From positions 2,906,538 to 2,970,537 of the forward strand of contig CM021321.1 of NCBI GenBank assembly GCA_010645155.1: 64,000 nt of DNA, given 5' to 3'. A program made the position numbers and the translations under genes. Each line of letters starts with the position of its first letter. Within the stretch, counting starts at the first letter, position 1. The notes below the pieces were generated by a model, which ran no database searches, was not told the DNA's origin, and worked only from the letters and a program-made list of their open reading frames with translations. Below, in pieces: positions 48,501 to 59,454 of this stretch. The stretch comes from Tigriopus japonicus (lineage: Eukaryota; Arthropoda; Copepoda; Harpacticoida; Harpacticidae).

Positions 48501-51500
48501 AAGAACCTCAGCCATTGCTCAATCCTCAATTCACAACGGAAGCACAGAATTTCAAAATGGAAGTCGGCCAAGTCTTGCGATTACCATGCTTCGTTGACAA
48601 ATTGGGTAAGGACAGTAAATAAGTCCCATCTATACTAAAACTTATGCACGAAGCATAACCATATAGATGTTCATGGCTTGTGAAATGTAAAAAATGATTC
48701 ACAAAAAAGTAAATTTTCATGTTACTTTTTCTGGCAACTCGCCGTTTTTCGTCAAGAAAATTTTATTTTTACTGTGGAAGCGATTTTTTTTGCACATATG
48801 CGGTATGCTTTTTTCCATTTTCTGGTTCGAAATAAAATTGACTCATCTGTGGGTCAAACTGTCTTAGAATAACTTTTTGAATAACAGTAGTAGGTACTTC
48901 AAGTTAAAAACAACCATTTTTCCCTCTTCAACCACTTAAAACAACTTTTTACGAATCTTTTTTTTTTTGGGGGGGGGGCGGATTTTTCAATACCGCTACA
49001 AGGAATGGGATTCCTTGTAAAGAGAGTTAATCATTATTATAGTTTCAATAACTAATGTTTATATGAAATTTGATCTACCAATGAGTTACTGTTGGCAAAT
49101 CTATATAACCCTTGTATGGTGGGTTGGTCAGGAATAGTATTTAAGAATTTGTCCAATCCTGCCTTAAATGCTGTTAGAGGATCAGCTCCTACATATTCCC
49201 GACGAAGGCAAATAGGCAACAAATTGAACAATGAAGGAGCCCGATAAAGAAGAGAGGAGGACTTCATTGTTCGAATTAGCCTTGATTCCTTAGGATTTGG
49301 AGGTGCTCTCAGAGCGCACGTAAAACCTCTACGATCGCTACAACTGATCTCAAATCCTGGGTTAGGACAGAGCCCATGAATGCTCTTGAAAACATACAGT
49401 ATCAGATACCTTTCATACCTTCTCTGAGTACTGTACAACCCTAACTTCTGGAGCCTCTCCCAATATGAGAGCTCTCTCATTCCTGTGATGTTCCTAGTAA
49501 AACATCTTTGGACCTGCTCGACCTTTTGCAAACCTGCTGAACTCATTGGAGCCCAAATGGGTGAGGCATATTCAAGATGCGGCTGGACAATCGACTTGTA
49601 CAGAGTTAGCATCGTAATACTATCTCTGGACTTGAAAGTGTGATAGATCCGGCCACATGTTTGAAATGCCTTCCCCACTTTCAACTGGATATGCTCATCA
49701 ACTTTCCATCATCTTGGACGACAACTCCCAAATCTCTCATGGACGATACCTGCTCAATATCACAACCTCCATTGTCTTTGAGTGGAACATCTAATTTTGA
49801 CGCCCCATACGTCATTGTGCGGAATTTCATCCCGTTCAATGCCATGTTACTCTCGCCAAACCAAGAGTAGACCTTCTCCAAGTCCTCAACTAAATATTTT
49901 GAGTCCTGACCGTTCCTTCCACAAACTAATTTTGTGTCATCAGCCTATGAAGAAATACTGGCTTTTGTTCTAAACTTCTGGAGAGGAGCAATAAAAAGAA
50001 TCGTACTTTTTATTATCATTTTTTCCATAAAATGAATTAAAACAAGAACCACTGAATTTCACTGGACTGGGAGGCTCGCGAAAGAAATCATGAACTCCGG
50101 TAGGAACAAATCAACTACGTTCTTCTGCAAATGAGACCTTGTATATGTTGAGAAAAATACGTATTTCAATTTTCTGTTCAATCGAACGTCGGAGACAAAA
50201 TTTATGCTCTTTCAAAGTTCAGTGCAAATCCTACCGACAATGAATGAACTAGCCCTTTTCTAGTAATTGTTTTGCCACAAAAGGGCGAACTCATCCATTC
50301 TCTGCTGCTCTCTTCAGTGCACAAGTTTAAGAAGGCAAAACTTTTCATTTTGACTTTCGATTGAGCTGAAAATTGAAATATATCGTCTACTTCTTCCTTT
50401 GTATGTGCATTAGGTGAGCTATGTACGTGTAGATGGTGATGGTTGTGTGCAGTCCAGCAAACTATAGATGTCCAAAATTCAACACAACGAGGAAAGAGAC
50501 AAAGGTCCTCGTTCCAATTTCAGTCTTTGGCTCCAGTAAGCAGATTTAAATTGCCTTTGTTGAAGAAAATCAATATGGCCAAAGGGAGCTTGAGAGACGC
50601 TCGGATCAAGGACCACGCAAAAGGAAAGGGGAGGCCCGCTTCATTTCTCAAAGAGAACCTTAAAAGACCAGCAGCCGCAGATGTGATGGAAATTTCAAAC
50701 CATCGCTCTCACCAAGGATCACATTTAGAGGGAATAATGTAATGTTCGAGAATGTTTTCTAGTTTTTTTTTAATTAGTTTTCTCATTGCTTCTGATCTTT
50801 CCTTATAGTACTTAAATTACAACGATTTTGAAAGGTACAAGGTAAAGTTTGGGTTATATTTTGAACCGCAAATTAGCTTATTTTTCCGTTCCCTTTGTCG
50901 GTTTTTTAATTTCATAATAGTCTAGGTGTATCATTTTAAATTCTAGAATGGCTCCACAATGTGAAAATGATTTGAACAAGATTTGTACTAAAACTTGTTC
51001 GAGCTGAAGTTTGTTGCAATTTAGAACAGTCGTGACAAATTTTTCAAGATTGGATATTTGACCAATTGTTGAACTTTACACCGGTTTTTGAGAGAACTAA
51101 AACAATACACATAGTGCTGTAATTATTTTCAACGATCTACAGTACGCATTGTTATATGACTCTATTTTAATAGTACAAGCTAGTAAGTCAAGATAGAAAT
51201 TCAGCTAATCTTAGTCTATTTATTGAACGAAAAAAGGCTTTGTGCACTTTCTGCATGGGTTTGATAAAGATTAACTAGTTCAGTTCTAATCACATTTGAT
51301 GTCCATTCGAATTTCCGGTATAAAAAAGGTATAAAATAAAGCGAGTTTCAAACTGTATTGTATTTGGAGGTTCGTTAGATTAAATCAGGGGTCGGCAACC
51401 ACTTTTGGGTCAAGGCCCACGAAATTTGATTCGTGTTGTCAGGGGCCCACCAAAAAGGAATTGGTAGGTTCAAAGACCCACAAATTAGTGACCAAAGAGC

Positions 51501-54500
51501 TTTGGGCCCACATGTACAGTACTATGGATGGCTCTCGGGCCCACTATTTTGGACTTTTTCCATAGCTCCTGGGCCCACCAACGACCACCCTGGGGCCCAC
51601 ATTTAGGCCGCGGCCCACCGGTTGCCGACCCCTGGATTAAATAATCTCTCATATGATAGAGCCTTTCATAATGAATAGTGATGGATCGAAGTGGCCCCAA
51701 ATCTAACCAAAAAATGGTCGATAGAAGGCTGAACCGATCCTAAAATCTTTTTTTTTTCTAGATTTGACATAAAAGTTCAAAGAATTAATGGCATTTGAAA
51801 TACGATTTCGTACAGTATCGCAAAAAACTCACTTCCATAAAAAAATCTTGAAGACTTCTTGCATTCACTAAGTTCCTCGGTTCATTTCAAGAATTGAGAC
51901 TCTTTGATGAAAGGTTTCTTTGGAAGAAGCGTATGATTCAGCCAAAATTCTTTAAATGTATGGGAAAGCACAACCCACCCAGTTTCATACTTAGCGTGGG
52001 ACTTTGTACCCTACCCGAAAAGGGTCTTCTTTGGAAACAAGAAATACAGGGTTGTCTCGAAATAGAGCCCCGTAAAAAATCAAGAATCACTCATGAGTCA
52101 TGACACATTACGTTTATAACTATCACTATCTTGCAAATAATCAAAGACATTGAAGAAAACAGTTTTAGGTTTACTCAAGCAAAATATTTTGGGAAGTAAC
52201 TGACTCAATGGGAAACTATCATTGCTTTTTCGGGTATTGTTGGCATTCTTTAGACGACGCAACAAAATGTTGGGCAAACACGAGTCCTTTTAAGTTGTTC
52301 TGTCCACAATTTTACTTTTTCTCGTTTTGGCACCATTTACTGTCAAAGTTTTGGGGACTCAAATTTATAACAATCCTGTACATTTGTTATCTTCGTCATA
52401 ACAACTTGTTTCAAACGAAAACGAATGTAAAGGTTACAAAACACATAGACGATGTTCAATAATATCGACATTTGTGATCTATTCTCCCTGTAATTTGAAA
52501 AGCAATGATCCAAATTTTAGCCCTTTAGTCCCACTTATCTGTATCTGAAGCTGTACATTTCAATTTGGCTAATTTAGCTAAAAAGACCAGGAGTAGCGCT
52601 ATAAATCTAACAGGCTCCCCAGGATCTTGGCCAAAATGCCAAGATTGACGTACAACGTATGTACATAAATCTTACGTTATCCTTCTTCTCATGGACAAAC
52701 ACTCTTTCTTCAGGGTTGACAAGACAGTTCATGGGGTGGGTTTATGTACAGAAAGAAAATGAATGCATGGATCTTCGTCGGCCTCAGTCCCACCCCAACA
52801 CTTTGGGATCATCTTTCATCGCATTGTCCCTCGTTGTAGCTCAAAAAAGATGTTCATTTATTCACTCTCATTTAGGGCGAGAGTTACTAAAATGCGAGTC
52901 ANNNNNNNNNNNNNNNNNNNNNNNNNNNNNNNNNNNNNNNNNNNNNNNNNNNNNNNNNNNNNNNNNNNNNNNNNNNNNNNNNNNNNNNNNNNNNNNNNNN
53001 NNNNNNNNNNNNNNNNNNNNNNNNNNNTAGCTCAGAAAAGATGTTCATTTATTCACTCTCATTTAGGGCGAGAGTTACTAAAATGTGAGTCACAAGACGG
53101 GCCTCGTGTGAGTCAGAAAAAAAGATGGAAGTTCTCCGGAACCGATTTGTCTCGCATAAAGTTGGACCTCCATCTCGCTTGAATTGACTTTTTCTGGGGG
53201 ATGTCAGTCTTAGAGATTCGATTTGAATAAAATGTCGGCACTCTGACATAAGGGAATGTGACAAAAAGTGGATCAATTTGTTTGAGTGTCTCCCTTTTCA
53301 GGGATTAAGGGAGAGTGCTAATAATAAAGAACGTGGAACGTCGAGAGAAGTACATGCAAAAAGAAAGGAAAGGGAAATGAAAGTGGATTTTTTGCCTGAA
53401 GGAGACCCAAATCTAGGAACGTCAATTTGTCAAGAAGTAAATGTTTAATATTCGCCCTCTTTGACTTGAATTTGGTTGAAATATCATGAGCGCTCATAGG
53501 AGGCCACGTTGTACCGCCGAAGGTTTTTTGCTTTCCGTGTCAAGACTGGAACGAGTCATGTTCCTTTTGTAGGTTCTAAATTAAGTTACTCATCGTCCCC
53601 CGGAGACAAATGCACAACCAACCTATCAAGTCAGCCACCAATCCCGTGAGCTTTTTGGGATGATTCGCCTGAGGAGGAGGTCCATGTTGTCATTTCTTAT
53701 GCCTCGTAAAGTGACAAGTACCAACAGCTGACTTGACATCAAGGGAACAAAGGAACATGAACGAGAGAGAGGACGAGACTCGGTTTCGCTTTGCTCCCAT
53801 ATGAAATATTTGCAAGCCAAGCTTTGTCCCCCTCTGGGTTCTATTCTATTTTATTACTAAGAAGCCCACAAATCATCTTGAGGAGGGTTATCGTCGATCC
53901 TAATGTTCCACATCGTGAATTTCCTGGAACCGTTCCACGACATCACATCCCTCTACCTCGAAGTTACAAGGGACCTTTTAGAGTCCCTAAAATGCTCGTC
54001 GGTGAGCTCATCTTGAAGAATAACACTGAATCGAATTCATAACTTGAAAGGTAAAGGAAAGGTAAAGCGGTCTTCGGTGGAAGGAAATATAGAAGGGATG
54101 TGATTTTTCTGAAGACAAAATCAAGCCAAGATAAAACTCTGGAGAAATGTCAGCAAAAAAATGTGGTCTAGATCTATAAAAAAAGAGTACGATCATAAAG
54201 TGCGCCATCTAGTGGATTTAATGCGGCAACAGCTCGTAGTTCCCATGATACACATATTTTTGAAGATTGCAACGGTCGTTCATTAGTTTTGGACAAACTA
54301 AAGAGCCTAAAATGTTGGTGGCGGGACTCCAAATAAAACTTTAAGTGTGTTTTTTGATGAATTTTGGCATAGATCATGCCTGAATTACCTTTTCAGTGAT
54401 CAGATTGCCATGCCAATTTGAAAGGGATTTTACCAATAATTTCAACCAAAAACCACCACACGTCCATTAACAATACTCAGTCAACATTTGAGGCACTTTA

Positions 54501-57500
54501 TTATAGTTTAGTTTACATTTCTGACGCAAGCTTGGAAGAATATTTCCATGCCTCCATTTTTAGAATCTTTTGCACAAGCCTAAGTCTTTTCCTTTTACGT
54601 CGTGCAGATGTAGAGCCACTATAATTCAAAGAGTATGCGTGTGGGATTGATTGGTCCCGATTGTTCCCACATGCTTGTCAACGAAAAGGGAAAACACAAT
54701 AAAAGGTGCCATTGACAACGAATTTTCCATTCAGCCCCTACTTTTGCATTTCTTGTGCATTTTTTTGGAAAGTGTATCTTTATACATTTTTAATATCCAA
54801 GTTTTGTGTTTCCACTTATCATTGACACCTTTCGTTTTTGGCCCTTTAGTGCTTTTAGATTTGAAAAGTTCCCGAATTTTTAATTCATTTTAATAGTATG
54901 GGTTGGAACATTCATGAAACAACAAAGGTTGGGGAATGTTGATAAAATAGGTATCCAAAATTTTTGTTTTGACGGGGAATGAGACCAAACAAGAGGTTAA
55001 ATTGTACCTACAAACACCAAATGTGCAATTTCAGAATCAATTGAATCAACAAATCGGTTTTGGCCGATCTTATTGGCTTCTCTTCAAAAGCATGAAAAAG
55101 CTTAAAGGCGAGTTCAAAAAACTTCTCTAAAATATCTCCGGACTTATTCGTTTGCTCATGGAATAATTGCAAAAAAAAAATGCAAAAACATCAATTCTTT
55201 GAAGATTCCAAACATTACGAAAGATTTTTTTAAAACAATTTAGGAAATTTTGGAAAGAAATGTTTTAAAATTTTGGTGACATGGGATCAGAATAAAGCAT
55301 CAAGGTTAGACAAATTTTGCAGCCGAAATGTATTTGTAACAACCTTTTCTAATGAAAAAAAATAAAGAATAGTGCACTTCCATAAAGATCCATGAACTTC
55401 ATCCCGACACTTGAACCTGTCTGGTATTACTTTTGATCAATTCATTGGCATTGAATGTTCATTCAAAGTTCTGTCAACGAGGCTCAAGACCTAAGAAAAA
55501 CGGCTTCATCAACCGATGCATTTACAAGACAGACGTTAAAAGCGTTCGTCCCCTTGTCAAATGGATTTGTTTGCACATTCTTCAACTGGTCTATCACATT
55601 TTCAAGCTTGATCCATAAATCCATCGTGCATTTGTTGAGATTCATCGACAAATTGACCTTGAGGGTTAAAGATTTACGAGATTGGCCCTGAAAACAAGCG
55701 TTTTAATTACGTCCTCAACTATATCAGCGTGTTATTTTTTAAATTTCCTCGCAGGCCCAATGGTAATAAGCTGGAAGAAATCTGCTCCAGATGGCGACAA
55801 TCAATATCTCGCCACATCCGGACACATGCTCTCTCAAGATCGGCGTTTCTCCGTCGAGGTCGAGGAAGGTCGAGGTTCCACTCTAGTCATCTCTATGGCT
55901 CAAGAATCTGATGTAGGGGAATACGTTTGTGAGGTCAGTTCCAATCCAATTGCCACCTTGCGACATCAAGTCTCCATTTTAGGTAAGAATCTGTAAAGCT
56001 AACCAAGCATAAGTGGGCACAATTTACAAGGTCAAAAGTTGGGCTACAAAAGAATGCCAAGGCGGCTGGACATTTTATCTGAATATTTTCTGTGCCAATA
56101 GAAAGCAAGTTAACCATGAAATACATTTATGGAGTTACGACGGCTAAGACGATCACCCAATAAACGTAATGTAAATAGCCCCAATAGGAATTTCAAGCAA
56201 TATCTAAAATGTGCATAATGCCTGGAAATCAGAGACCATTCCTCAAAAAGGCCAGGAGATGGTTTTTAGGGGCACATTTAACTTCATTCAACTCAAACTT
56301 ACCTATAAGCCAATCAAGCCTATAAGTCAATTAATCTTTAAGTGTAATTAATTCCAAATGCATTGATTTTGAACTAGTGGAAATGTATTTGCACTTAAAT
56401 TTCACCAAAGGTCTATTCATCAGTTACAATTTTTGTCGAACTCACATGTAACCACGTTTGGGGCACCACGACGCCTACCCACCTATGCCATCATTAACAC
56501 CAAAACTAATGTGGAACTATCCCACAGAGCCTCCTTCCGTTCACATTCTGAGGCCGATTCCGATGGAAGAGGAGCGAAATGGGAGCTTTGGCCAAAGCCA
56601 AAGCTGGATCAGACACGAGACTGGCGAGATTCGTCTCCATTCGGGCGAGGAACTGGCCCTCAGCTGTCAAGGAACTGGCGATCCGGAACCTCATCTTCGT
56701 TGGACCAGAGAGGTACCACCACCACCACCACTACTACTACTACTACTGCAACTACTTTAACGATTCTTGGAGAGGGCTTACCTTCAAACAGGGGGAAAAT
56801 GCTTTTCATAGTGGAAATCTTGACTTGGCAGGTCCTTGTTGGGCCTCTTGTAGGACTTTCATAATGAATTCAAAGTGCCCAGGGGATTGAAGACTGGGTA
56901 ACCAGTTCAAAGTTGTGGCCAACTTTGGCAACGAAGGTCACGCAAGACATTTTTTGCTTGCTTTTCATGTTCCTAAATGCCTACTGGTTATTCAATATGG
57001 CTTTTCTAATGTTGGCTTTGAAAACTCAGCAAGTACAAATTGGTTGACTTCATTCAATCAGTTTCATGTTATTGGCTTTTTTGGGAGAAAAATGTTCCGA
57101 ATAAAGGTCTATGGAAAGGAGGAACGACACTTGGACTCCATTAGTCAAGTCTGGATGGAGCTAATTCCCTCATGACTTTTCAATCTCCTTAGTGGCACGT
57201 GACAACTAGTAGTAACCCTCGTCTTTGTCATTTAAAGAGAGCACTTCCTCTCTCATTACTCATTAACCACAGCTTTCTTCCAAAGAGTGCCAACAAATCT
57301 GGTCGAGATCTATTCGTTGCTTAAGTGTCGGCATTAGGGATGGGAAAGCTCGTTTCTCACCGAATACCAAATACTTTTTGCGGGGAAGTAAATAAAGAAG
57401 TTGATGAAAAAGGAAAACGTCACAAAAATTAACAATCTTCAATTTATATCTACATTTGATAGGAGACCTATTAATACGTTCAATCAGAGAGTACTGCACA

Positions 57501-59454
57501 TGTAAAATTAGCTCAAACTTTATCCTAAAGGCTGATGATTGTTACATAATTTGTAAAGAGTTTTTAAGCATATATTTATTCAAAGACAAAACAAAGGGGC
57601 ACGGGAATTTTAGTTTTTAAAATGTAAAAGTAGACAATTAAATAGCAAGAATAAGCTCAACAATTTTCAATTCAAAACCCGAATGATCGGTTTCCCTAAT
57701 CCGACCATCCCTAATTTCTTTCATGTTTCAATTATTTCAGCGGAAGCGAATGCCAGATGGCCGAAAACACGTGGACGGTTCTCTCATCATTTACAAGAAC
57801 ATAACTCGAAAATATGCAGGCACTTACATTTGTGAGGGCACCAATGGACCTTCAAGCCCAGCCAAAGATTCCGTGAAAGTCAACGTTTTGCGTGAGTCAT
57901 TAATCCCGTTCTCATTCAGCCTTCAGACCCACCCACCAAGGATTTAGAGGGGTCGACCACGCCCTATCTTATCAATGAGCCATATACTAATGCGTTGCAA
58001 ACTTGTTTTATGGTCCAAAAAAAGAGAGACAAACTGACTCTCTGGATCCATGAACAAAATGAGAAATTGGCCTCGTTTGTGCTCAAAACTCGACCCCATA
58101 AATTGTTGGTTGTCGTGTGTGTATGTGGGCATGTAACATATGTTGGCTACGGTGGTTGAGACATTCACGGAACTTTCAAGAACACAAAAATTACTTTCTG
58201 CCTTGCAGATCCACCGGAAATTATCACTGAAGAGTCCTACGTTCAGACTCAGGATGGAGTTCAATTGGAATTGGTTTGTATCGTGCACGCCAGTCCCAAA
58301 GCGGATGTCCGATGGTTCAAGGACGGCCTCTACTTGGAATCCAATTCGTCTTTCATTCACAATGATACCACGGACGACGATTCCTTGGAGGATGAGGACC
58401 GGTTAACTATTCGACATAACGGAAGGAAACATGTTCTCATCATTCGTGGCATTGAGGACGAGGATCGAGGACACTACACTTGTCACGCTATGAATAGCAT
58501 TGGCGAGGGCAAGGGCAACATTCAAGTCATGGGCAAGTCAGAATTAAAAACTAGAAAACTCGAGTAGAATGGATTTTTATTTTTATTTTCTTTCTTTTTT
58601 TCGTTTTGTTTTATTTTAGGCGTGTTGAAGTCTGAACTGGATGACAGTTTATTTTCCATCCCAACTCACACGTCAATGCTTCCTCCGAGAATGCACATGG
58701 AAGGCAAGACGGTTTTCTTGAATCTATTCATCTATTTATGTGACATTACTAGTGCATCTATTCATTTTTTGGCACTCAAGTCAGCAAGCTGAGTTTTAGT
58801 ACGGATGGGTCGGGTTCAAATAGGTTCTAAGGTCGAAACAATGTGGTTTGGAAAAAAGTTCGGTATCCCTGCTATTTCTATTTTTAGACCAAAAAACAAA
58901 AACATCCCTTCCCATTGTTAGATGGTAAAAAATGTTATTAACAAAATTCTGAATACATATACTTGTCCATTGTCGTCAAAATCAAGACATTGGGTTTTGG
59001 AAATCCCATGGACCGCAGGCAGAATGAACTAAAGAAAAAAAGAAATATTCCAAAATTCTCTTGATGAACCAAACTTACTTGCCTTGACTGATGCACCAAA
59101 ATACAAAATATTTCTGTAAAATGCATATTCTCCTAGTATTTTTCTCTTCATGTCATTTACTTCCCCAAACAAGTGCTGCAGCACTTGATTCAATCTTCAC
59201 TAATCTTTTCATTTCTCTCGTACATAGCCTTAACTCAAACTCAAAGGGGATAGCACCGATGTTCTCTGAATCCCGTGCTTTATCCAAGACTAACGAGGAG
59301 ACTCATTTATCTTTCAGGCCCAATGGCCGATACCAACAGTGTCATGGATCATCGAGTAAGCTCCGCGCTCTGTCTGAAACACCAAAGCCTCGCTCCGATC
59401 TTTCTGGCCTTCCTAGTCCTCGCCAAAGCCACCACCGGTTCACCCGCATTCTAG
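39427..59454 (+). CDS. Three-Ig-domain cell-surface protein, Klingon/Wrapper-like (8 exons, 455 aa)
   Basis: Secreted, probably GPI-anchored adhesion protein of the neural or epithelial surface (role inferred from family). Exons: 39427-39502, 48423-48605, 55755-55982, 56528-56712, 57741-57891, 58209-58532, 58620-58703 and 59318-59454, total 1368 bases with every phase matching. Residues 1-25 form a signal peptide. An acidic, Tyr-rich segment (30-53) precedes Ig1 (C81, W93, DVGEYVC ending at C145). Ig2 runs C209, W221, C255 (AGTYIC) and Ig3 C298, W310, C366 (DRGHYTC). Ig3 carries an acidic insertion (DDDSLEDED). Sequons lie at N180, N244, N320 and N326. The C-terminus is hydrophobic after a small-residue region (APIFLAFLVLA at about 436-446), as in a GPI-attachment signal. 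Introns 6 and 7 use GC donors in this model. AATAAA at 59708-59713 is the likely poly(A) signal. Confidence 0.82.
39503..45251 (+). other. Ig gene intron 1, left part
   Basis: Several open frames of 70-230 codons (the longest about 40864-41562) show no family motif, no splice support and no coherent composition. A short inverted repeat (ACCAACAAA...TTTGTTGGT) spans about 41569-41735. No gene called. Confidence 0.45.
45006..45033. repeat. Perfect 12-bp stem, 4-nt loop hairpin
   Basis: CTACAATCGTCC, then AAAA, then GGACGATTGTAG: exact reverse-complement arms inside intron 1 of the Ig gene. No other conserved context seen. Confidence 0.8.
45252..45757. mobile_element. piggyBac-like palindromic MITE, 506 bp
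   Basis: The outer ends CCCTGCAAA and TTTGCAGGG are inverted. Inside, the blocks CTGATCAGCGCCTCTTGTGG and its reverse complement, and TAGTTGCCAG and CTGGCAACTA, extend the arms to about 80 bp. The right flank is TTAA and the left is TGAA, consistent with one mutated TTAA target site as used by piggyBac elements. Non-coding centre. Confidence 0.75.
45758..48422 (+). other. Ig gene intron 1, right part
   Basis: No supported gene or element. AT-rich with scattered GC-richer patches (about 46770-46860). Confidence 0.4.
48423..48605 (+). CDS. Ig gene exon 2 (acidic leader and first half of Ig1)
   Basis: TTTTGATTGCAG acceptor and G/GTAAGG donor. Encodes the acidic Tyr/Asp/Glu stretch and GQVLRLPC, the B-strand cysteine of Ig1. 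Confidence 0.85.
48959..49946 (-). mobile_element. 5'-truncated LINE (Jockey/CR1-like), longest copy
   Basis: The minus strand runs from ADDTKLVCGRNGQD, the reverse-transcriptase catalytic motif, through the thumb (VSSMRDLGVVVQDDGKL), SIVQPHLEYASPIWAP and YSTQRRYERYLILYVFKSI to LVDQISYKH. The frame is broken once near 49682. The 5' truncation falls at the motif itself (about 49946). The 3' end has the same C-run then A-run tail as the copy at 37139 (plus-strand T-run then G-run, about 48959-48979). Confidence 0.88.
49947..51385 (+). other. Ig gene intron 2 sequence, no supported feature
   Basis: AT-rich. A 99-codon frame at 50443-50742 is basic and motif-free, so I do not call it. Confidence 0.4.
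51386..51634. mobile_element. hAT-like MITE (CAGGGGTC family), intact copy 3
   Basis: Perfect 15-bp inverted termini CAGGGGTCGGCAACC / GGTTGCCGACCCCTG and a perfect 8-bp duplication GATTAAAT (51378-51385 and 51635-51642). The 249-bp interior is crowded with GGGCCCAC motifs. This sequence is the reference for the copies at 11439 and 36832. Confidence 0.94.
51643..52780 (+). other. Ig gene intron 2, no supported feature
   Basis: Short open frames only; no domain, splice pair or repeat ends seen. Confidence 0.4.
52834..53092 (+). repeat. Direct repeat flanking the gap
   Basis: The left unit at about 52834-52901 and right unit at about 53028-53092 share GATGTTCATTTATTCACTC, then TTTAGGGCGAGAGTTACTAA and AATGCGAGTC/AATGTGAGTC. 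The unit length is at least 68 bp; how many units lie within the gap is unknown. Confidence 0.85.
52902..53027. other. Assembly gap (126 N)
   Basis: Run of N. About 69 bases immediately left (from about 52834, TAGCTCAAAAAAGATGTTC) recur immediately right (53028, TAGCTCAGAAAAGATGTTC) with very few differences, so the gap sits in a tandem repeat or an unresolved haplotype join. Confidence 0.98.
54183..54500 (-). mobile_element. Foldback MITE (GTGCGCCATCT family), partial copy
   Basis: The left terminal block (GTACGATCATAAAGTGCGCC... GATTGCAACGGTC) is followed by the centre of the 16359-16817 element in reverse orientation (TTTTGATGAATTTTGGCATA, CAACCAAAAACCACCAC), ending at GAGGCACTTTA. The far terminal repeat is missing. 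Confidence 0.8.
55755..55982 (+). CDS. Ig gene exon 3 (second half of Ig1)
   Basis: TTTCCTCGCAG acceptor, G/GTAAGA donor. Encodes VISWKK, STLVI and SDVGEYVCEV. The Ig fold is split by an intron between its two cysteines, as is common in this family. Confidence 0.9.
56528..56712 (+). CDS. Ig gene exon 4 (first half of Ig2)
   Basis: TATCCCACAG acceptor. Encodes EPPSVHIL, an Asn/Ser/Glu-rich linker, LALSCQGTGDPEPHLRW and TRE. The donor GAG/GTACCA is weak and directly precedes an ACC/ACT microsatellite. Confidence 0.85.
56713..56750 (+). repeat. ACC/ACT trinucleotide microsatellite at a splice donor
   Basis: (ACC)n runs into (ACT)n starting three bases after the donor GT of Ig gene exon 4. Length changes here would alter the intron's first bases. 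Confidence 0.9.
57335..57713. mobile_element. Probable hAT-like element (TAGGGATGG ends)
   Basis: TAGGGATGGG at the left mirrors CCATCCCTA at the right (GGTTTCCCTAATCCGACCATCCCTA region). It fills 379 bp of Ig gene intron 4 and ends 27 bases before the exon 5 acceptor. No matching 8-bp duplication was found, so this is tentative. Confidence 0.55.
57741..57891 (+). CDS. Ig gene exon 5 (second half of Ig2)
   Basis: TTATTTCAG acceptor in phase 0, C/GTGAGT donor. Encodes GSLIIYKNITRKYAGTYICE. Confidence 0.9.
58209..58532 (+). CDS. Ig gene exon 6 (complete Ig3)
   Basis: TGCCTTGCAG acceptor. Encodes a whole Ig domain from PPEII to IQVM. In this model it ends ATGG/GCAAGT, a GC donor. Reading on without splicing would add 11 residues and stop at 58567. 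Confidence 0.85.
58620..58703 (+). CDS. Ig gene exon 7 (linker)
   Basis: TTTATTTTAG acceptor. Encodes a polar linker (VLKSELDDSLFSIPTHTS...), ending GAAG/GCAAGA, a second GC donor. Confidence 0.65.
58798..58890. mobile_element. Possible hAT-like terminal fragment
   Basis: TACGGATGGGTCGGGTTCAAA resembles the right end of the 27834-28809 element read on the other strand. No partner end was found within the intron. Confidence 0.3.
59318..59454 (+). CDS. Ig gene exon 8 (GPI-signal-like C-terminus)
   Basis: TATCTTTCAG acceptor; stops at TAG 59452-59454. Encodes a short polar region and a hydrophobic end with no basic stop-transfer residues after it, which fits GPI attachment better than a transmembrane anchor. 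Confidence 0.65.

Noticed and set aside
52659..53182. Open frames spanning the N-run
   Set aside because: They are artefacts of translating N, and the real flanking sequence is a duplicated non-coding repeat.
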